Shown: one piece after another, positions 54,759-63,148 of the stretch
Position numbering within the stretch: position 1 is the stretch's first letter
Layout: every line of letters begins with the position of its first letter
Position numbers and translations under genes: made by a program
Source: Microbacterium sp. LKL04
GTDB taxonomy: Bacteria; Actinomycetota; Actinomycetes; Actinomycetales; Microbacteriaceae
Direction: 5' to 3'
Length of the DNA: 64,000 nucleotides
Assembly: GCF_900102005.1 (NCBI RefSeq)
Contig: NZ_LT627736.1
Span: 1,364,001-1,428,000 of the forward strand
Notes under the pieces: model-generated
Database searches by the model: none
What the model was told of the DNA's origin: nothing
The model's input: only the letters and a program-made list of their open reading frames with translations

Positions 54759-55235
54759 TCAGACGACCGAGACGACCCGACCGCCGGTGAGCCGCACGAG
54801 CTCGTCGAACGTCATCGGGAAAACGGTGTGCGGCGTGCCGCCGGCCGCCCAGATCTCGGAGTAACCGGCGAGGTCCTCGTCGACGAGGGTCTCGAGAGGC
54901 GCCGGGTGGCCGGTGGGGGCGACCCCGCCGATGGCCTGGCCCGTCGCGTCACGCACCTGCTCGGGGGTCGCGCGGCTGATCTTGCCTCGCCCGATCCGTG
55001 CCGCGAGCGCCGCGGTATCGACGCGGTGGGCACCGCTGGTCATCACGAGCAGCGGCTGCCCGTCGCACTGGAACACCAGACTGTTCGCGATCGCGCCGAC
55101 CTCGACTCCGAGGGCCTCGGCCGCGAGCACCGCGGTCGACGCCGCGTCGGGCAGCACGACGATCTCTCCCGAGATGCCGGCTGCGCGCAGCGCGTCGTGA
55201 ACGAGGCGGCTGCGTGCGCCGAGGTTCTCCGTCAC
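54759..55235 (-). CDS. YbaK/EbsC family aminoacyl-tRNA deacylase
   Basis: A 158-residue protein of the YbaK/ProX editing-domain family, which hydrolyses mischarged aminoacyl-tRNA. LGVEVGAIANSLVFQCDG contains the conserved Ala/Asn/Lys region (the usual Lys is not obvious), and ATGQAIGGVAPTGHP is the typical GxxPG-like motif. GTG start; 3-bp gap after the methyltransferase gene, with which it forms an operon. Confidence 0.85.
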   Translation of the reverse strand: MTENLGARSRLVHDALRAAGISGEIVVLPDAASTAVLAAEALGVEVGAIANSLVFQCDGQPLLVMTSGAHRVDTAALAARIGRGKISRATPEQVRDATGQAIGGVAPTGHPAPLETLVDEDLAGYSEIWAAGGTPHTVFPMTFDELVRLTGGRVVSVV

Positions 55236-55238
55236 CGT

Positions 55239-56042
55239 TCAGCCCCGCGCGAGGATCTCGCCGTGCGGCATGAGCAGCCACCCGTCCGGAGCCGCCGCCC
55301 ACTCGCGCCACCCGGCCGATATCCGCTCGAGGTCGGCCCGGCCTGCGAGACCCTGCTCGACGGCGTGCTCGGCGTACGAGGAGTGAAGGGCGCGATCGGC
55401 CCACGACCCGCCCCACCACGCGCGCTGCTCGTCGGTCTCGAACAGCCACGTCGACGCGCTCACGGTGACGTCCGTGAAGCCGGCCTGGCGGGCCCACGCC
55501 TTGAGGCGCCGACCGGCGGCCGGCTCGCCGCCATTGTTACGACCGATGCGCAGCAGCAGGTCGAGCCACTCGTCGAGCGCGGGGATGTGCGGGTGGATGA
55601 TGATGCCCGCGTAGTCCACGTCGCGCGCCGCGACGAGGCCGTCTAGTCCTGCGAGTCGACGGAACTCGCGCAGGGCGTCGACGGGCCGGCCGAGGTGCTG
55701 CAGCAGCTGGTGCGTGTGGACGATGTCGAAGGAGCCGTCCGGGGCGTCGACGGCGTAGGCGTCCGCGGTCTGGAAGGCGACGTTCGTGACGCCTTCCGCG
55801 GCGGCGTGGGCCTGTGCCTGCGCGACGACGTCGGCCGAGGCGTCGAGGCCCACGACGCGACCGGGATCCAGCCGGCGCGCCAGGTCGACCGTGATGGTGC
55901 CCGGGCCCGATCCGACGTCGAGGAGAGACGCGCCGGGGCGAAGGTGCGGCAGCAGATACCCGACCGAGTTCTCCGCCGTCCGCCAGGTGTGCGCCCGCAG
56001 GACGCTCTCGTGGTGGCCGTGGGAATAGCGTTCGGTCTGCAT
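55239..56042 (-). CDS. SAM-dependent methyltransferase, UbiE/type 11-like
   Basis: A 267-residue class I methyltransferase. Motif I is LLDVGSGPGTITVDLA (about 42-57); VVGLDASADVV and FDIVHTHQLLQHLGRPVDALREFRRL (about 108-133) complete the SAM-binding fold. The C-terminal part (about 165-267) is a helical region that would shape the acceptor site. Methyl acceptor unknown; small molecules are typical. ATG 56042 is chosen from TAGGCT 8 nt upstream; an upstream in-frame extension would overlap the divergent dehydrogenase gene. Confidence 0.87.
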   Translation of the reverse strand: MQTERYSHGHHESVLRAHTWRTAENSVGYLLPHLRPGASLLDVGSGPGTITVDLARRLDPGRVVGLDASADVVAQAQAHAAAEGVTNVAFQTADAYAVDAPDGSFDIVHTHQLLQHLGRPVDALREFRRLAGLDGLVAARDVDYAGIIIHPHIPALDEWLDLLLRIGRNNGGEPAAGRRLKAWARQAGFTDVTVSASTWLFETDEQRAWWGGSWADRALHSSYAEHAVEQGLAGRADLERISAGWREWAAAPDGWLLMPHGEILARG

Positions 56043-56049
56043 GGGCCAC

Positions 56050-56055
56050 AGCCTA
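56050..56055 (-). promoter_or_regulatory. -10 box of the methyltransferase/YbaK operon
   Basis: TAGGCT on the minus strand ends 8 nt from ATG 56042 (leaderless). Confidence 0.45.
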
Positions 56056-56087
56056 GGCGGGGGGCGATATGCGAGGCAGAATGATGA

Positions 56088-56113
56088 CGGATGCCGCAGA
56101 TCGGCGGCATCCG
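56088..56113 (+). repeat. Perfect 10-bp inverted repeat of GGATGCC in a divergent intergenic region
   Basis: CGGATGCCGC (56088-56097) and its complement (56104-56113) surround a 6-nt loop, between the divergent methyltransferase and dehydrogenase genes. It cannot be a simple 3' terminator there; it may form a 5' UTR hairpin for the downstream gene or be the GGATGCC signal in paired form. Confidence 0.65.
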
Positions 56114-56151
56114 CACCGCAGTGCCCACAAGGCCCGTCGACAAGGATCGCG

Positions 56152-57225
56152 ATGACGCATTCTCTGCCCCTGCCCGATTTCACCCACGAGCGCGTGGAGG
56201 TGATCACGGGTCGGCGGAGCGGCCTCGTCGTCACCGTCGCCCTGCACTCGTCGACGCTCGGCCCCGCCCTCGGCGGCGCGCGCCTGTGGCGTTACCCGCA
56301 CTGGTCCGACGCGATGGGCGACGCGCTGCGCCTGTCGGCGGCGATGACGCTGAAGAACGCCACCGCGGGATTGGATGCCGGCGGCGGCAAGTCCGTCATC
56401 GCCCTGAGCGAGGCGGACACCCTCGACGCCGATCGGCGCCGGGCCGCGTTCCTGGATCTCGGCGATGCGGTCGAGTCCTTCGGCGGCCAGTACCGGACGG
56501 CGGAGGATGTCGGGTCGACGACGGAGGACATGCTCGTCGTCAGCGAGCGGACGGCGCACGTCGTGGGTCTGCCGGATTCGGTGGGCGGCTCGGGCGAGCC
56601 CGCCGGCCCCACGAGCCGTGGTGTCTACGCGGCGCTCCGGGCGACGCTCGAGCGCATCGCGGGCTCACCGGAGGTCGCCGGTCGCCGCATAACGATCTCG
56701 GGACTCGGTCAGGTGGGCAGCCGGCTCGCCGTCCGGCTGTCGGGTGAGGGTGCGATCCTCACGGTGACCGACGTGAATCCCGCGAAGATGTCGCTCGCCG
56801 CAGAGCTCGGTGCGACGTGGGTCGAGCCCGGTGCCGAGCACCTGGTGCCCGCCGACGTGTTCGTCCCGGCAGGTATCGGTGGCGTGCTCACCGACGAGGT
56901 CATCGACGTGCTCGCTGCGACCGCGGTCTGCGGCCCCGCGAACAACCCGCTCGCAGACCGCTCCGGCGCAGCCCGCCTGGCGGAGCGGGGCATCCTGTAC
57001 GCCCCCGACTTCGTCGCGAACGCGGGCGGTGTCATCTACCTCGACGTCGAGGCGCGCACGCCCGGCCACCGCGAGGAGATCGCGACCCGCATCGACGGCA
57101 TCGGCGACACGATGCGGCGACTCTTCGACGATGCGGCCGCCCGCGGCGTCTCGCCGCTCGACGCGGCCGAGGCCTACGCCGCCGAGCGCCTGTCGACCGG
57201 TACCCGCGTTCCGGCGAGCGTCTGA
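56152..57225 (+). CDS. Leucine dehydrogenase-like Glu/Leu/Phe/Val dehydrogenase
   Basis: A 357-residue NAD-dependent amino acid dehydrogenase that interconverts branched-chain amino acids and 2-oxo acids. The short Glu/Leu/Phe/Val form is shown by GPALGGARLWRYPHWSDAMGDALRLSAAMTLKNATAGLDAGGGKSVI (catalytic Lys in LDAGGGKSV near residue 82) and the Rossmann segment TISGLGQVGSRLAVRL near 182. VCGPANNPLAD and PDFVANAGGVIYLD are typical. Shine-Dalgarno AAGGA 6 nt before the ATG at 56152. Confidence 0.9.
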   Translation: MTHSLPLPDFTHERVEVITGRRSGLVVTVALHSSTLGPALGGARLWRYPHWSDAMGDALRLSAAMTLKNATAGLDAGGGKSVIALSEADTLDADRRRAAFLDLGDAVESFGGQYRTAEDVGSTTEDMLVVSERTAHVVGLPDSVGGSGEPAGPTSRGVYAALRATLERIAGSPEVAGRRITISGLGQVGSRLAVRLSGEGAILTVTDVNPAKMSLAAELGATWVEPGAEHLVPADVFVPAGIGGVLTDEVIDVLAATAVCGPANNPLADRSGAARLAERGILYAPDFVANAGGVIYLDVEARTPGHREEIATRIDGIGDTMRRLFDDAAARGVSPLDAAEAYAAERLSTGTRVPASV

Positions 57226-57232
57226 CTGTCCG

Positions 57233-57260
57233 CCCGGGGCCCGCTGCGGCGGGTCCCGGG
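57233..57260. terminator. Terminator between convergent dehydrogenase and membrane-protein genes
   Basis: 12-bp stem CCCGGGGCCCGC (57233-57244) / 57249-57260 with one G-U pair and a TGCG loop, followed by TCTCTC; it lies 8 nt after the dehydrogenase stop and just before the end of the opposite gene, so it may serve both. Confidence 0.7.
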
Positions 57261-57264
57261 TCTC

Positions 57265-57846
57265 TCAGACCGCGACCACCGGCATCCGTCGCCGCATCTC
57301 GACGGCGCAGCCGATCAGGGCGACGGCGCCGACCGCGGTCAGCAGGTGGACCGTGACGGCGATGACGCCGAAGACGGGCGCGACGATGGCCCCGCCGATG
57401 ACGCCGAGCGTCGCCGACGCCCACACCGGGAGGCCGGCGCGGCGCAGGAGCGCGGACCCGGCGACGGCGAGGAAGACGGCGAGCGCGACGACACCGACCG
57501 CGGCCAGGCCGACGGCGAGCGCGTCGACCGTCGCCGTGGGCAGTCCGTCGTCGCTCCGCTGGGAGGACGCCCGGACCGCGGCGGCAGCGAGACCTCCGGC
57601 CGTTCCGGCGACGACGGCTGCGACGAGGAGCGCCCCGGTGCTGCGGGCGCCGACCAGCCCGCCGAGGTGGGCGACGGCCGCGAGCGCGACGCCGATGGCG
57701 GCGGGGGCGACCCCACCCGCGACGAACAGGAACGCGTCCGGTGCCTCGATGGAGAGCCATCCGATGCCACCGGTGATCGACGCGACGAGGGCGAGGGATG
57801 CCGCGACGATCGCCACCGTCGCCCACGCCCAGGCGCGGCGGGCCAT
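57265..57846 (-). CDS. Six-segment membrane protein of unknown function
   Basis: A 193-residue protein almost wholly made of Ala/Val/Leu/Gly-rich membrane segments (about six), starting MARRAWAWATVAIVAASLALVASI. No motif points to a function. It starts 1 nt after the stop of the upstream membrane-protein gene and is the last of a three-gene PadR operon. Its segments resemble those of the upstream protein in pattern (conserved GG and IGWSQ/IGWLS positions), so it may be a partial paralogue. Confidence 0.68.
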   Translation of the reverse strand: MARRAWAWATVAIVAASLALVASITGGIGWLSIEAPDAFLFVAGGVAPAAIGVALAAVAHLGGLVGARSTGALLVAAVVAGTAGGLAAAAVRASSQRSDDGLPTATVDALAVGLAAVGVVALAVFLAVAGSALLRRAGLPVWASATLGVIGGAIVAPVFGVIAVTVHLLTAVGAVALIGCAVEMRRRMPVVAV

Positions 57847-59235
57847 TTACGCCACCTGACCCACGACGAGCGAGGGCGCTGAGCTCCGACGCCACGGCAG
57901 CACGAGGACGACCAGCGCCAGCACAGGCGTCGCGAAAGCGAGCATCGGCGTGAGCGCCAGGCCCAGGACGAGCGTGTAGGCGAGCGCGATGGCAAGACCC
58001 ACACCGACGCGGATGCCGGTGGCGGAGCCGTATCCGGTGCTCAGCGGCATCCGCGCGACGATCCACCAGGCGAGCGCGACACCGATCGCCGCTGCCGCGC
58101 CCACCCAACCGATCGTGATGTCGCCGTTGCCGTACGTGACCAGATACTCCGTCGCGATGATGAGGAAGCCGGTCGCGGCGGCGACCACCGGTATCCAGAC
58201 ATCGCGACCAGGACGCCGACGCGAGCGGCGCAGCACGACACCGAGCGCGACCAGGGCGGGGATCATGCTGACGGCGAGGATGACGATGCCCTCCCGCATC
58301 GCCACCGTGTCGTCCCCCCGCGCCGTGGACGACCACGCAGCACCGGCGAACGCCCAGGCCATCCCCACCGCACCACCGGAGAGCGCGATCCCGGCGAGGA
58401 CGCGGCTGAGGGCCGCCCCACCCACCGAGGAGTGCGGTGCGGCGGGCACCGGCACGGGCGCCGCCGGTGCGACGGCATCGGGTACGTCACGTCGGACGCC
58501 TCGCGTGCGGGGCAAGGCCGCGACGACGAGCACGACGATCGACACGACCGCGGTGGTCCCGGGCGAGAAGAAGACGAACGCCCCCGTGACCGGGGCGGCG
58601 ATGATCGCCACGACGATCGCGAGGAGCCCGGCCGGACGCCCGAGACCCACGCGTCGAAGCGCGGGAGCGATGAGCAGGGCGAACGCGATCGTCGTCAGCA
58701 GGACGCCGGCGCCCGCGAGCGGCACCGTCATCCCGGCCAGCCCCGTCTGGGGGAGCCCTGCGTCCGCAGCATCGAATCCCTGACTCCACCCGATCCCGGC
58801 GAGCCCGCTGCACACCCCGGCGAGGGCGAGGGCCACGATCGCGATCAGCGCCGCACCGTCGCGGAGAAGGGCGACGGCACGCAGCAGCGCGACCAGGGCG
58901 ATTCCGGTCGCCGCAGGCGCCACACCCGTCATCGCGAACAGCATCGGCTCGTGGAACGCCTGCCCGCCGCCGGTGATGAACAGGATGCCGATCTGCCCCG
59001 CGGCGGTCGCGAGGATCGCGAGGGATGCCGCCACGATCGCGGCTGTCGCACCCAGACGAGCGCCCAGGCCGTGGACGATCGCGGAACGCGTCTCGGCGCC
59101 GGTGGGTCCCGCTCGCCCGGTGCGCTCGGCCTCGTCGAGCATCATGGCGACCAGCACGTCGCCGTGAGCGCGGCGCCACGAACGGGGGTACCAGGCCAGC
59201 AGGCGACGGAACCGTCGCTCGTCGAGCCCGCTCAT
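57847..59235 (-). CDS. PadR-associated polytopic membrane protein
   Basis: A 462-residue protein. The N-terminal soluble segment FRRLLAWYPRSWRRAHGDVLVAMMLDEAERTG (about 8-40) is a short helical domain often found in proteins next to PadR regulators; about 11-12 membrane segments follow. The halves (60-260 and 270-460) have similar segment order, suggesting an internal duplication. It has no ATPase partner in the window. ATG 59235 overlaps the PadR stop (ATGA, 59232-59235). Function unknown. Confidence 0.75.
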   Translation of the reverse strand: MSGLDERRFRRLLAWYPRSWRRAHGDVLVAMMLDEAERTGRAGPTGAETRSAIVHGLGARLGATAAIVAASLAILATAAGQIGILFITGGGQAFHEPMLFAMTGVAPAATGIALVALLRAVALLRDGAALIAIVALALAGVCSGLAGIGWSQGFDAADAGLPQTGLAGMTVPLAGAGVLLTTIAFALLIAPALRRVGLGRPAGLLAIVVAIIAAPVTGAFVFFSPGTTAVVSIVVLVVAALPRTRGVRRDVPDAVAPAAPVPVPAAPHSSVGGAALSRVLAGIALSGGAVGMAWAFAGAAWSSTARGDDTVAMREGIVILAVSMIPALVALGVVLRRSRRRPGRDVWIPVVAAATGFLIIATEYLVTYGNGDITIGWVGAAAAIGVALAWWIVARMPLSTGYGSATGIRVGVGLAIALAYTLVLGLALTPMLAFATPVLALVVLVLPWRRSSAPSLVVGQVA

Positions 59236-59594
59236 GCGATCGCCGTCCGGCCGAAGCCGGGCTGGATCGCGGGACGGCCCGCGGCGCGCAGCCGCTCGCG
59301 CGCCACGCGGGCCTGGTGCTCGAGCGCGGTGATCTCCGCCTCGAGGGCCGCGCTCCCGGCATCCTCGATCGCGAAGTACCGCCGGGCGCGACCGCCGACG
59401 ACCTCTTCGCCGTCTGCACGGATCAGCCCCTCGCGCTCGAGCCGCTCGAGCGCGGCGTAGAGGGTCGTGACCTTCATCGCCGCGCGCCCGGACGAGGCGG
59501 CATCCACCTCGCGCAGGATGTCGTAGCCGTGCCGTCGCCCGCCGGCAAGCGCCGTGAGGATCCAGAAGCCCGTCGGGCCGAGTGTCGATGCCAT
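59232..59594 (-). CDS. PadR family transcriptional regulator
   Basis: A 120-residue winged-helix regulator: TGFWILTALAGGRRHGYDILREVDAASSGRAAMKVTTLYAALERLEREGLIRADGEEVVGGRARRYFAIEDAGSAAL is the complete PadR DNA-binding domain with wing, followed by a C-terminal dimerisation helix. It is the first gene of an operon with two membrane proteins, which it probably represses; divergent from the SDR gene. Ligand not known. Confidence 0.9.
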   Translation of the reverse strand: MASTLGPTGFWILTALAGGRRHGYDILREVDAASSGRAAMKVTTLYAALERLEREGLIRADGEEVVGGRARRYFAIEDAGSAALEAEITALEHQARVARERLRAAGRPAIQPGFGRTAIA

Positions 59595-59600
59595 GCGTCA

Positions 59601-59606
59601 TTCATA
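59601..59606 (-). promoter_or_regulatory. -10 box of the PadR operon
   Basis: TATGAA on the minus strand ends 7 nt from ATG 59594 (leaderless). Confidence 0.45.
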
Positions 59607-59639
59607 CTCCACCAACGGGCATATTCCCACGATTGATTC

Positions 59640-59668
59640 TTTACGGGACACGGGAGCCTCGCCATACT
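59640..59668 (+). promoter_or_regulatory. Predicted promoter of the SDR-TetR operon
   Basis: TTTACG (59640-59645), 17-nt spacer, CATACT (59663-59668): each matches its consensus at 4 of 6 positions. Confidence 0.55.
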
Positions 59669-59684
59669 GAGGGACCACCCGCAC

Positions 59685-59700
59685 TTGTTCATATGTACAA
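59685..59700 (+). promoter_or_regulatory. Palindromic operator upstream of the SDR-TetR operon
   Basis: TTGTTCATATGTACAA equals its own reverse complement at 14 of 16 positions. It lies in the 5' leader between the predicted -10 (59663) and the SDR start (59717). It is the likely binding site of the TetR protein encoded by the second gene of the operon, or of the divergent PadR. Confidence 0.6.
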
Positions 59701-59716
59701 CTTCCCTGGAGGCCTC

Positions 59717-60490
59717 ATGCCCGGCGCGATCGTCATCACGGGAGCGAGCTCGGGGATCGGCGCCGGGTTCGCGCGCCGCTTCGCGGCACGCGGTCACGAC
59801 GTCGTGCTCATCGCCCGACGCGCCGAGCGGCTCGAGGCTCTCGCCGAAGAGGTCCGGGGGCTGCACCGTGTCGAGGCCGCCGTGCTCGCCGCCGACCTCG
59901 CCGACCCCGCGGCGCCCGCGGCGATCGCGCGAGAACTGTCCGAGCGCGGCATCCGCCCCGCGGGTCTCGTCAACAGCGCAGGATTCGGGACGGCATCCGC
60001 CTTCGTCGACGAGGATTCCGCACGCGTCGCCGCCGAGGTGCAGGTCAACGTCGCGGCGCTCACGCTGCTGACGCGCGAACTGCTCCCCCACCTGATCGCC
60101 GCGCGCGGCGTGCTCGTCAACGTGTCGAGCAACGCCGGACACCAGCCGCTGCCGGGACTCGCGGTGTACGCCGCGACGAAGGCCTACGTCACCTCGCTCA
60201 CCGAGGCCATCTGGCAGGAGACCCGCGGCTCGGGCTTGCGGGTCCTCGCCCTGTGCCCCGGCCCCACCGAGACGGAGTTCTTCGCCGCGGCGGGCTCCGA
60301 GACCTTCAAGGTCGGCGCGACGAAGACCGTCGACGACGTGCTCGACGAGGCCTTCGACGCGCTGGACTCGTCCCGCCCCTCCCCCGTCCGCACGGTCGGC
60401 GCCGCCAACCGCGTGCAGGGCTGGGTGGCGCGCGTGTCGCCCCGGCGACTCCGCCTGCACGTCGCCGCCCGCGCCGTGGGGGACTCCTGA
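59717..60490 (+). CDS. Short-chain dehydrogenase/reductase (SDR)
   Basis: A 257-residue classical SDR. The cofactor motif is TGASSGIGAGFARRF (about 8-22), with RR after the second strand (LIARRAERL), which favours NADP(H); NSAG lies near residue 88. The catalytic segment is LVNVSSNAGHQPLPGLAVYAATKAYVTSL (Ser, Tyr and Lys of the YxxxK motif near 150-154). The last 40 residues are Arg/Pro-rich. First of five genes; a CTGGAGG Shine-Dalgarno at 59706-59712 sets the ATG. Confidence 0.9.
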   Translation: MPGAIVITGASSGIGAGFARRFAARGHDVVLIARRAERLEALAEEVRGLHRVEAAVLAADLADPAAPAAIARELSERGIRPAGLVNSAGFGTASAFVDEDSARVAAEVQVNVAALTLLTRELLPHLIAARGVLVNVSSNAGHQPLPGLAVYAATKAYVTSLTEAIWQETRGSGLRVLALCPGPTETEFFAAAGSETFKVGATKTVDDVLDEAFDALDSSRPSPVRTVGAANRVQGWVARVSPRRLRLHVAARAVGDS

Positions 60491-61125
60491 TGCGCCGGAT
60501 GCCGCCCGAAGAGCGACGGGACGAGCTGATCGCCGCCGCGATCCGGGTCATCGCCCGGCGTGGCGTGGCCGCCGCGACCACGCGCGCGATCACCGCCGAA
60601 GCCGGCATGCCCCTCGGCGCCTTCACGTACATCTTCGGCACGCAGGACGAGCTGATGACGGCCGTCATCGACACGGTGATCGCGCAGGAGCGCTTCGCCG
60701 CCGAATCGCGGGCGATCGATCCGACCTCGCTGACGGCGGCGATCCGCTCGGGCCTCGAGGGTTACATCGACATGCTCGAGCAGGACCCCGCCGATGAGAT
60801 CGCCCTGCTCGAACTCGCCCTCGTCGCCCGCCGGCGCGACCCGCAGGGGCAGATGCGCGCGCAGTGGCGGACCTACTACGACGCCGCCGAGCAGATGCTC
60901 GCCTACGCCGCCGAGATCACCGGCAACCGGTGGACCGCTCCCCTGTCCGACCTCGCACGTCACCTCGTCGTCATCGCCGACGGAATCACGACGACCTGGC
61001 TCGCAGACGGGGATTCGGATGCCGCGCGTCGCACGGCGTCGTTCGCCGCCGCAGCGCTGGCCGCGGCATCCGCCCCACTAGAGGCACCGACCGAAGGGAG
61101 CCCCCATGCTGACGGAGATCGATGA
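60490..61125 (+). CDS. TetR family transcriptional regulator
   Basis: A 211-residue regulator with the N-terminal helix-turn-helix AAIRVIARRGVAAATTRAITAEAGMPLGAFTYIFGTQDELMTAVI (about 15-60) and an all-helical ligand-binding domain. Its ATG shares one base with the SDR stop (TGATG), and its last 20 bases overlap the next gene. It probably controls this operon through the palindrome at 59685-59700. The ligand is unknown; it may be the substrate or product of the operon's enzymes. Confidence 0.88.
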   Translation: MRRMPPEERRDELIAAAIRVIARRGVAAATTRAITAEAGMPLGAFTYIFGTQDELMTAVIDTVIAQERFAAESRAIDPTSLTAAIRSGLEGYIDMLEQDPADEIALLELALVARRRDPQGQMRAQWRTYYDAAEQMLAYAAEITGNRWTAPLSDLARHLVVIADGITTTWLADGDSDAARRTASFAAAALAAASAPLEAPTEGSPHADGDR

Positions 61126-61885
61126 GCGCGTTCTCGCGGCGGTGAACCTGCACGCCGTCCTCGGCGCGCTGCCGAAGCTGTCGGAGGTCGCGCCCGACGC
61201 AACGCGACTGCTCGCGGGACTGACGCAGCCCGTGCGGCTCACCGCGCGGGTGATCGGCGGCGAGTCGATGAGCCTCGTGTTCGCGCGGGACGGCATCCGT
61301 CCCGCCGAGGGCGAGCACGGCGGGACGACCCGAGCGACGCTCGTGTTCCGCTCCCCCGCGCACCTGAACGCCGTCCTCGACGGCACGGGGTCGCCCCTCC
61401 CGATCGCGGGACCGGCAGGCATCCGGTTCCTGACGCAGGTGTTCACCCCGGTCAGCGACCTGCTCGGCCGGTACCTGCGCCCGAGCGACGAAGACCTCGC
61501 CGATCCGGCCTTCACCGACGCGCACCGCGTCCTGCTCCTCGAGGTCGCGGTGGGGGCGATCGCGATCGTCGCGAACCGCGACCGGTCGGGCCGTTTCAGC
61601 GCCGCGCAGATGTCCGACGGCGACCTCGACATCGCCGTCGGCGACGCGCTCCGCCACCGACTGCGCGTACGCGAGCACCGGCTCTCGCGCGTTCCGGTGA
61701 CGGATGCCTCGCCCCGAGCCGTCTTCCGGTTCGCCGACCTGCAGACAGCCGGCGACGTCCTCGCGGGCCGGGAGAGCGCGCTGGCGTGCGTCGGCGACGG
61801 GCGCATCGCCATCCGCGGCTACATCCCGCTCGTCGACAACACGAGCCGCATCCTCGACCGCGTCGGCCACTACCTCGGAAAGTGA
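61106..61885 (+). CDS. SCP2-like/sterol-carrier-type protein of unknown function
   Basis: A 259-residue soluble protein. The C-terminus, ACVGDGRIAIRGYIPLVDNTSRILDRVGHYL, resembles the end of actinobacterial SCP2 (sterol-binding) proteins that bind lipidic ligands in a hydrophobic pocket; the assignment is by resemblance only. It starts inside the TetR gene, and its stop overlaps the aminotransferase start (GTGA, 61882-61885), so translation of the three is coupled. A lipid or acyl carrier role in the pathway is possible. Confidence 0.55.
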   Translation: MLTEIDERVLAAVNLHAVLGALPKLSEVAPDATRLLAGLTQPVRLTARVIGGESMSLVFARDGIRPAEGEHGGTTRATLVFRSPAHLNAVLDGTGSPLPIAGPAGIRFLTQVFTPVSDLLGRYLRPSDEDLADPAFTDAHRVLLLEVAVGAIAIVANRDRSGRFSAAQMSDGDLDIAVGDALRHRLRVREHRLSRVPVTDASPRAVFRFADLQTAGDVLAGRESALACVGDGRIAIRGYIPLVDNTSRILDRVGHYLGK

Positions 61886-63147
61886 GCTCCTCCGTGTACA
61901 CCTTCGACAAGAGCCTCGCTGCGTTCCGCCGCGCTCAACAGGTGATCCCCGGTGGCATCCCGGGTCACCTCGGCCCCACCGAGGGCCTGCACCTGCCGAA
62001 CGAGGGGTTCCCGAAATTCGCGACCCGAGCCGAGGGCACCCGCTTCTGGGACCTCGACGGCAACGAGTTCATCGACTGGATGTGCGCCTACGGGCCCAAC
62101 GTCCTCGGCTACAACGACCCCGACGTCGTCGCCGCCGCTCAGGCGCAGGCGAAGAAGGAGGACGTCGTCTCGCTGCCCTCCACCGTCATGATCGACTTCG
62201 CCGAACTGTTGGTCGACCAGGTCGCCAGCGCCGACTGGGCGATGTTCGCCAAGAACGGCGGCGACACGACGACGCTCGCGATCATGACCGCCCGCGCGGC
62301 GACGCTGCGCAAGAAGGTGATCTTCGTGAAGGGCTTCTATCACGGGGTCGCGCCGTGGACGCAGAAGCTCGACTACCCCGGTGTCCTCGAGGAGGACGTC
62401 GCGAACAACCTCTACGTCCCGTGGAACGATCTCGCCGCCCTCCGGACCCTGCTGTCCGAGAACCGCGGACAGGTCGCCGCCCTCATCTCGACGCCGTACA
62501 TGCACGGCAACTTCGTGGACAACCAGCTGCCCGCCGACGGGTACTGGCAGGCGGTGCGGAAGCTCTGCGACGAACACGGCGTCGTGCTGATCATCGACGA
62601 CGTGCGCGCGGGCTTCCGCCTCGACCTCGCCGGCAGCGACCACTACTTCGGCTTCGAGGCCGACCTCATCTGCTTCTGCAAAGCCCTCGCGAACGGGTAC
62701 AACGTGTCGGCGCTCCTCGGCAAGGACTCGCTGAAGGAAGCGGTGAGCTCGATCACCTACACGGGCAGCTACTGGATGAGCGCCGTCCCCTTCGCGGCCG
62801 GGATCGCGACGCAGCGGAAGCTCCGCGAGCTCGACGCCCCTGCGTTGTTCGACCGGCTGGGACGGCGGCTGACCGACGGGCTCACCGAGGTCGCATCGGA
62901 CGCGGGCTACACCCTCGTCGCCTCGGGCGCCCCCGCGCTCTTCTACCTGCGCGTGGCGGATCCGGCGAACTCGCTCATGCTGCACCAGGACTGGATCGCC
63001 GAGTGCGTGCGCCGCGGCGCGTATCTCACGTCCCACCACAACCATTTCCTGAACGCCGCGGTCACCGAAGCGGACGTCGACTGGACGGTCGAGATCGCGG
63101 CGGACGCCTTCGCGGCCCTCCGGACGCGCCACCCCGCGGTGGTGTGA
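61882..63147 (+). CDS. Class III aminotransferase (glutamate-1-semialdehyde aminomutase-like)
   Basis: A 421-residue PLP enzyme. The cofactor-binding aspartate is in LIIDDVRAGFRLD (about 235-247), and the Schiff-base Lys is in ICFCKALANGYNVSALLG (near residue 268). The N-terminal QQVIPGGIPGH and FWDLDGNEFIDWMCAYGPNVLGYNDP are like those of glutamate-1-semialdehyde aminomutase. The usual NSGSEA of that group is NGGDTTTLAIM here, so the substrate differs. Heme synthesis is unlikely in this context; amination of an aldehyde or ketone made by the SDR is a plausible role. GTG start from the GTGA overlap. Confidence 0.85.
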   Translation: MSSSVYTFDKSLAAFRRAQQVIPGGIPGHLGPTEGLHLPNEGFPKFATRAEGTRFWDLDGNEFIDWMCAYGPNVLGYNDPDVVAAAQAQAKKEDVVSLPSTVMIDFAELLVDQVASADWAMFAKNGGDTTTLAIMTARAATLRKKVIFVKGFYHGVAPWTQKLDYPGVLEEDVANNLYVPWNDLAALRTLLSENRGQVAALISTPYMHGNFVDNQLPADGYWQAVRKLCDEHGVVLIIDDVRAGFRLDLAGSDHYFGFEADLICFCKALANGYNVSALLGKDSLKEAVSSITYTGSYWMSAVPFAAGIATQRKLRELDAPALFDRLGRRLTDGLTEVASDAGYTLVASGAPALFYLRVADPANSLMLHQDWIAECVRRGAYLTSHHNHFLNAAVTEADVDWTVEIAADAFAALRTRHPAVV

Positions 63148-63148
63148 G

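Noticed and set aside
61882-63147. Heme-pathway HemL (glutamate-1-semialdehyde aminomutase)
   Set aside because: The NSGSEA motif is replaced by NGGDTT and no heme genes are adjacent; the gene sits in an SDR-TetR-MFS operon.
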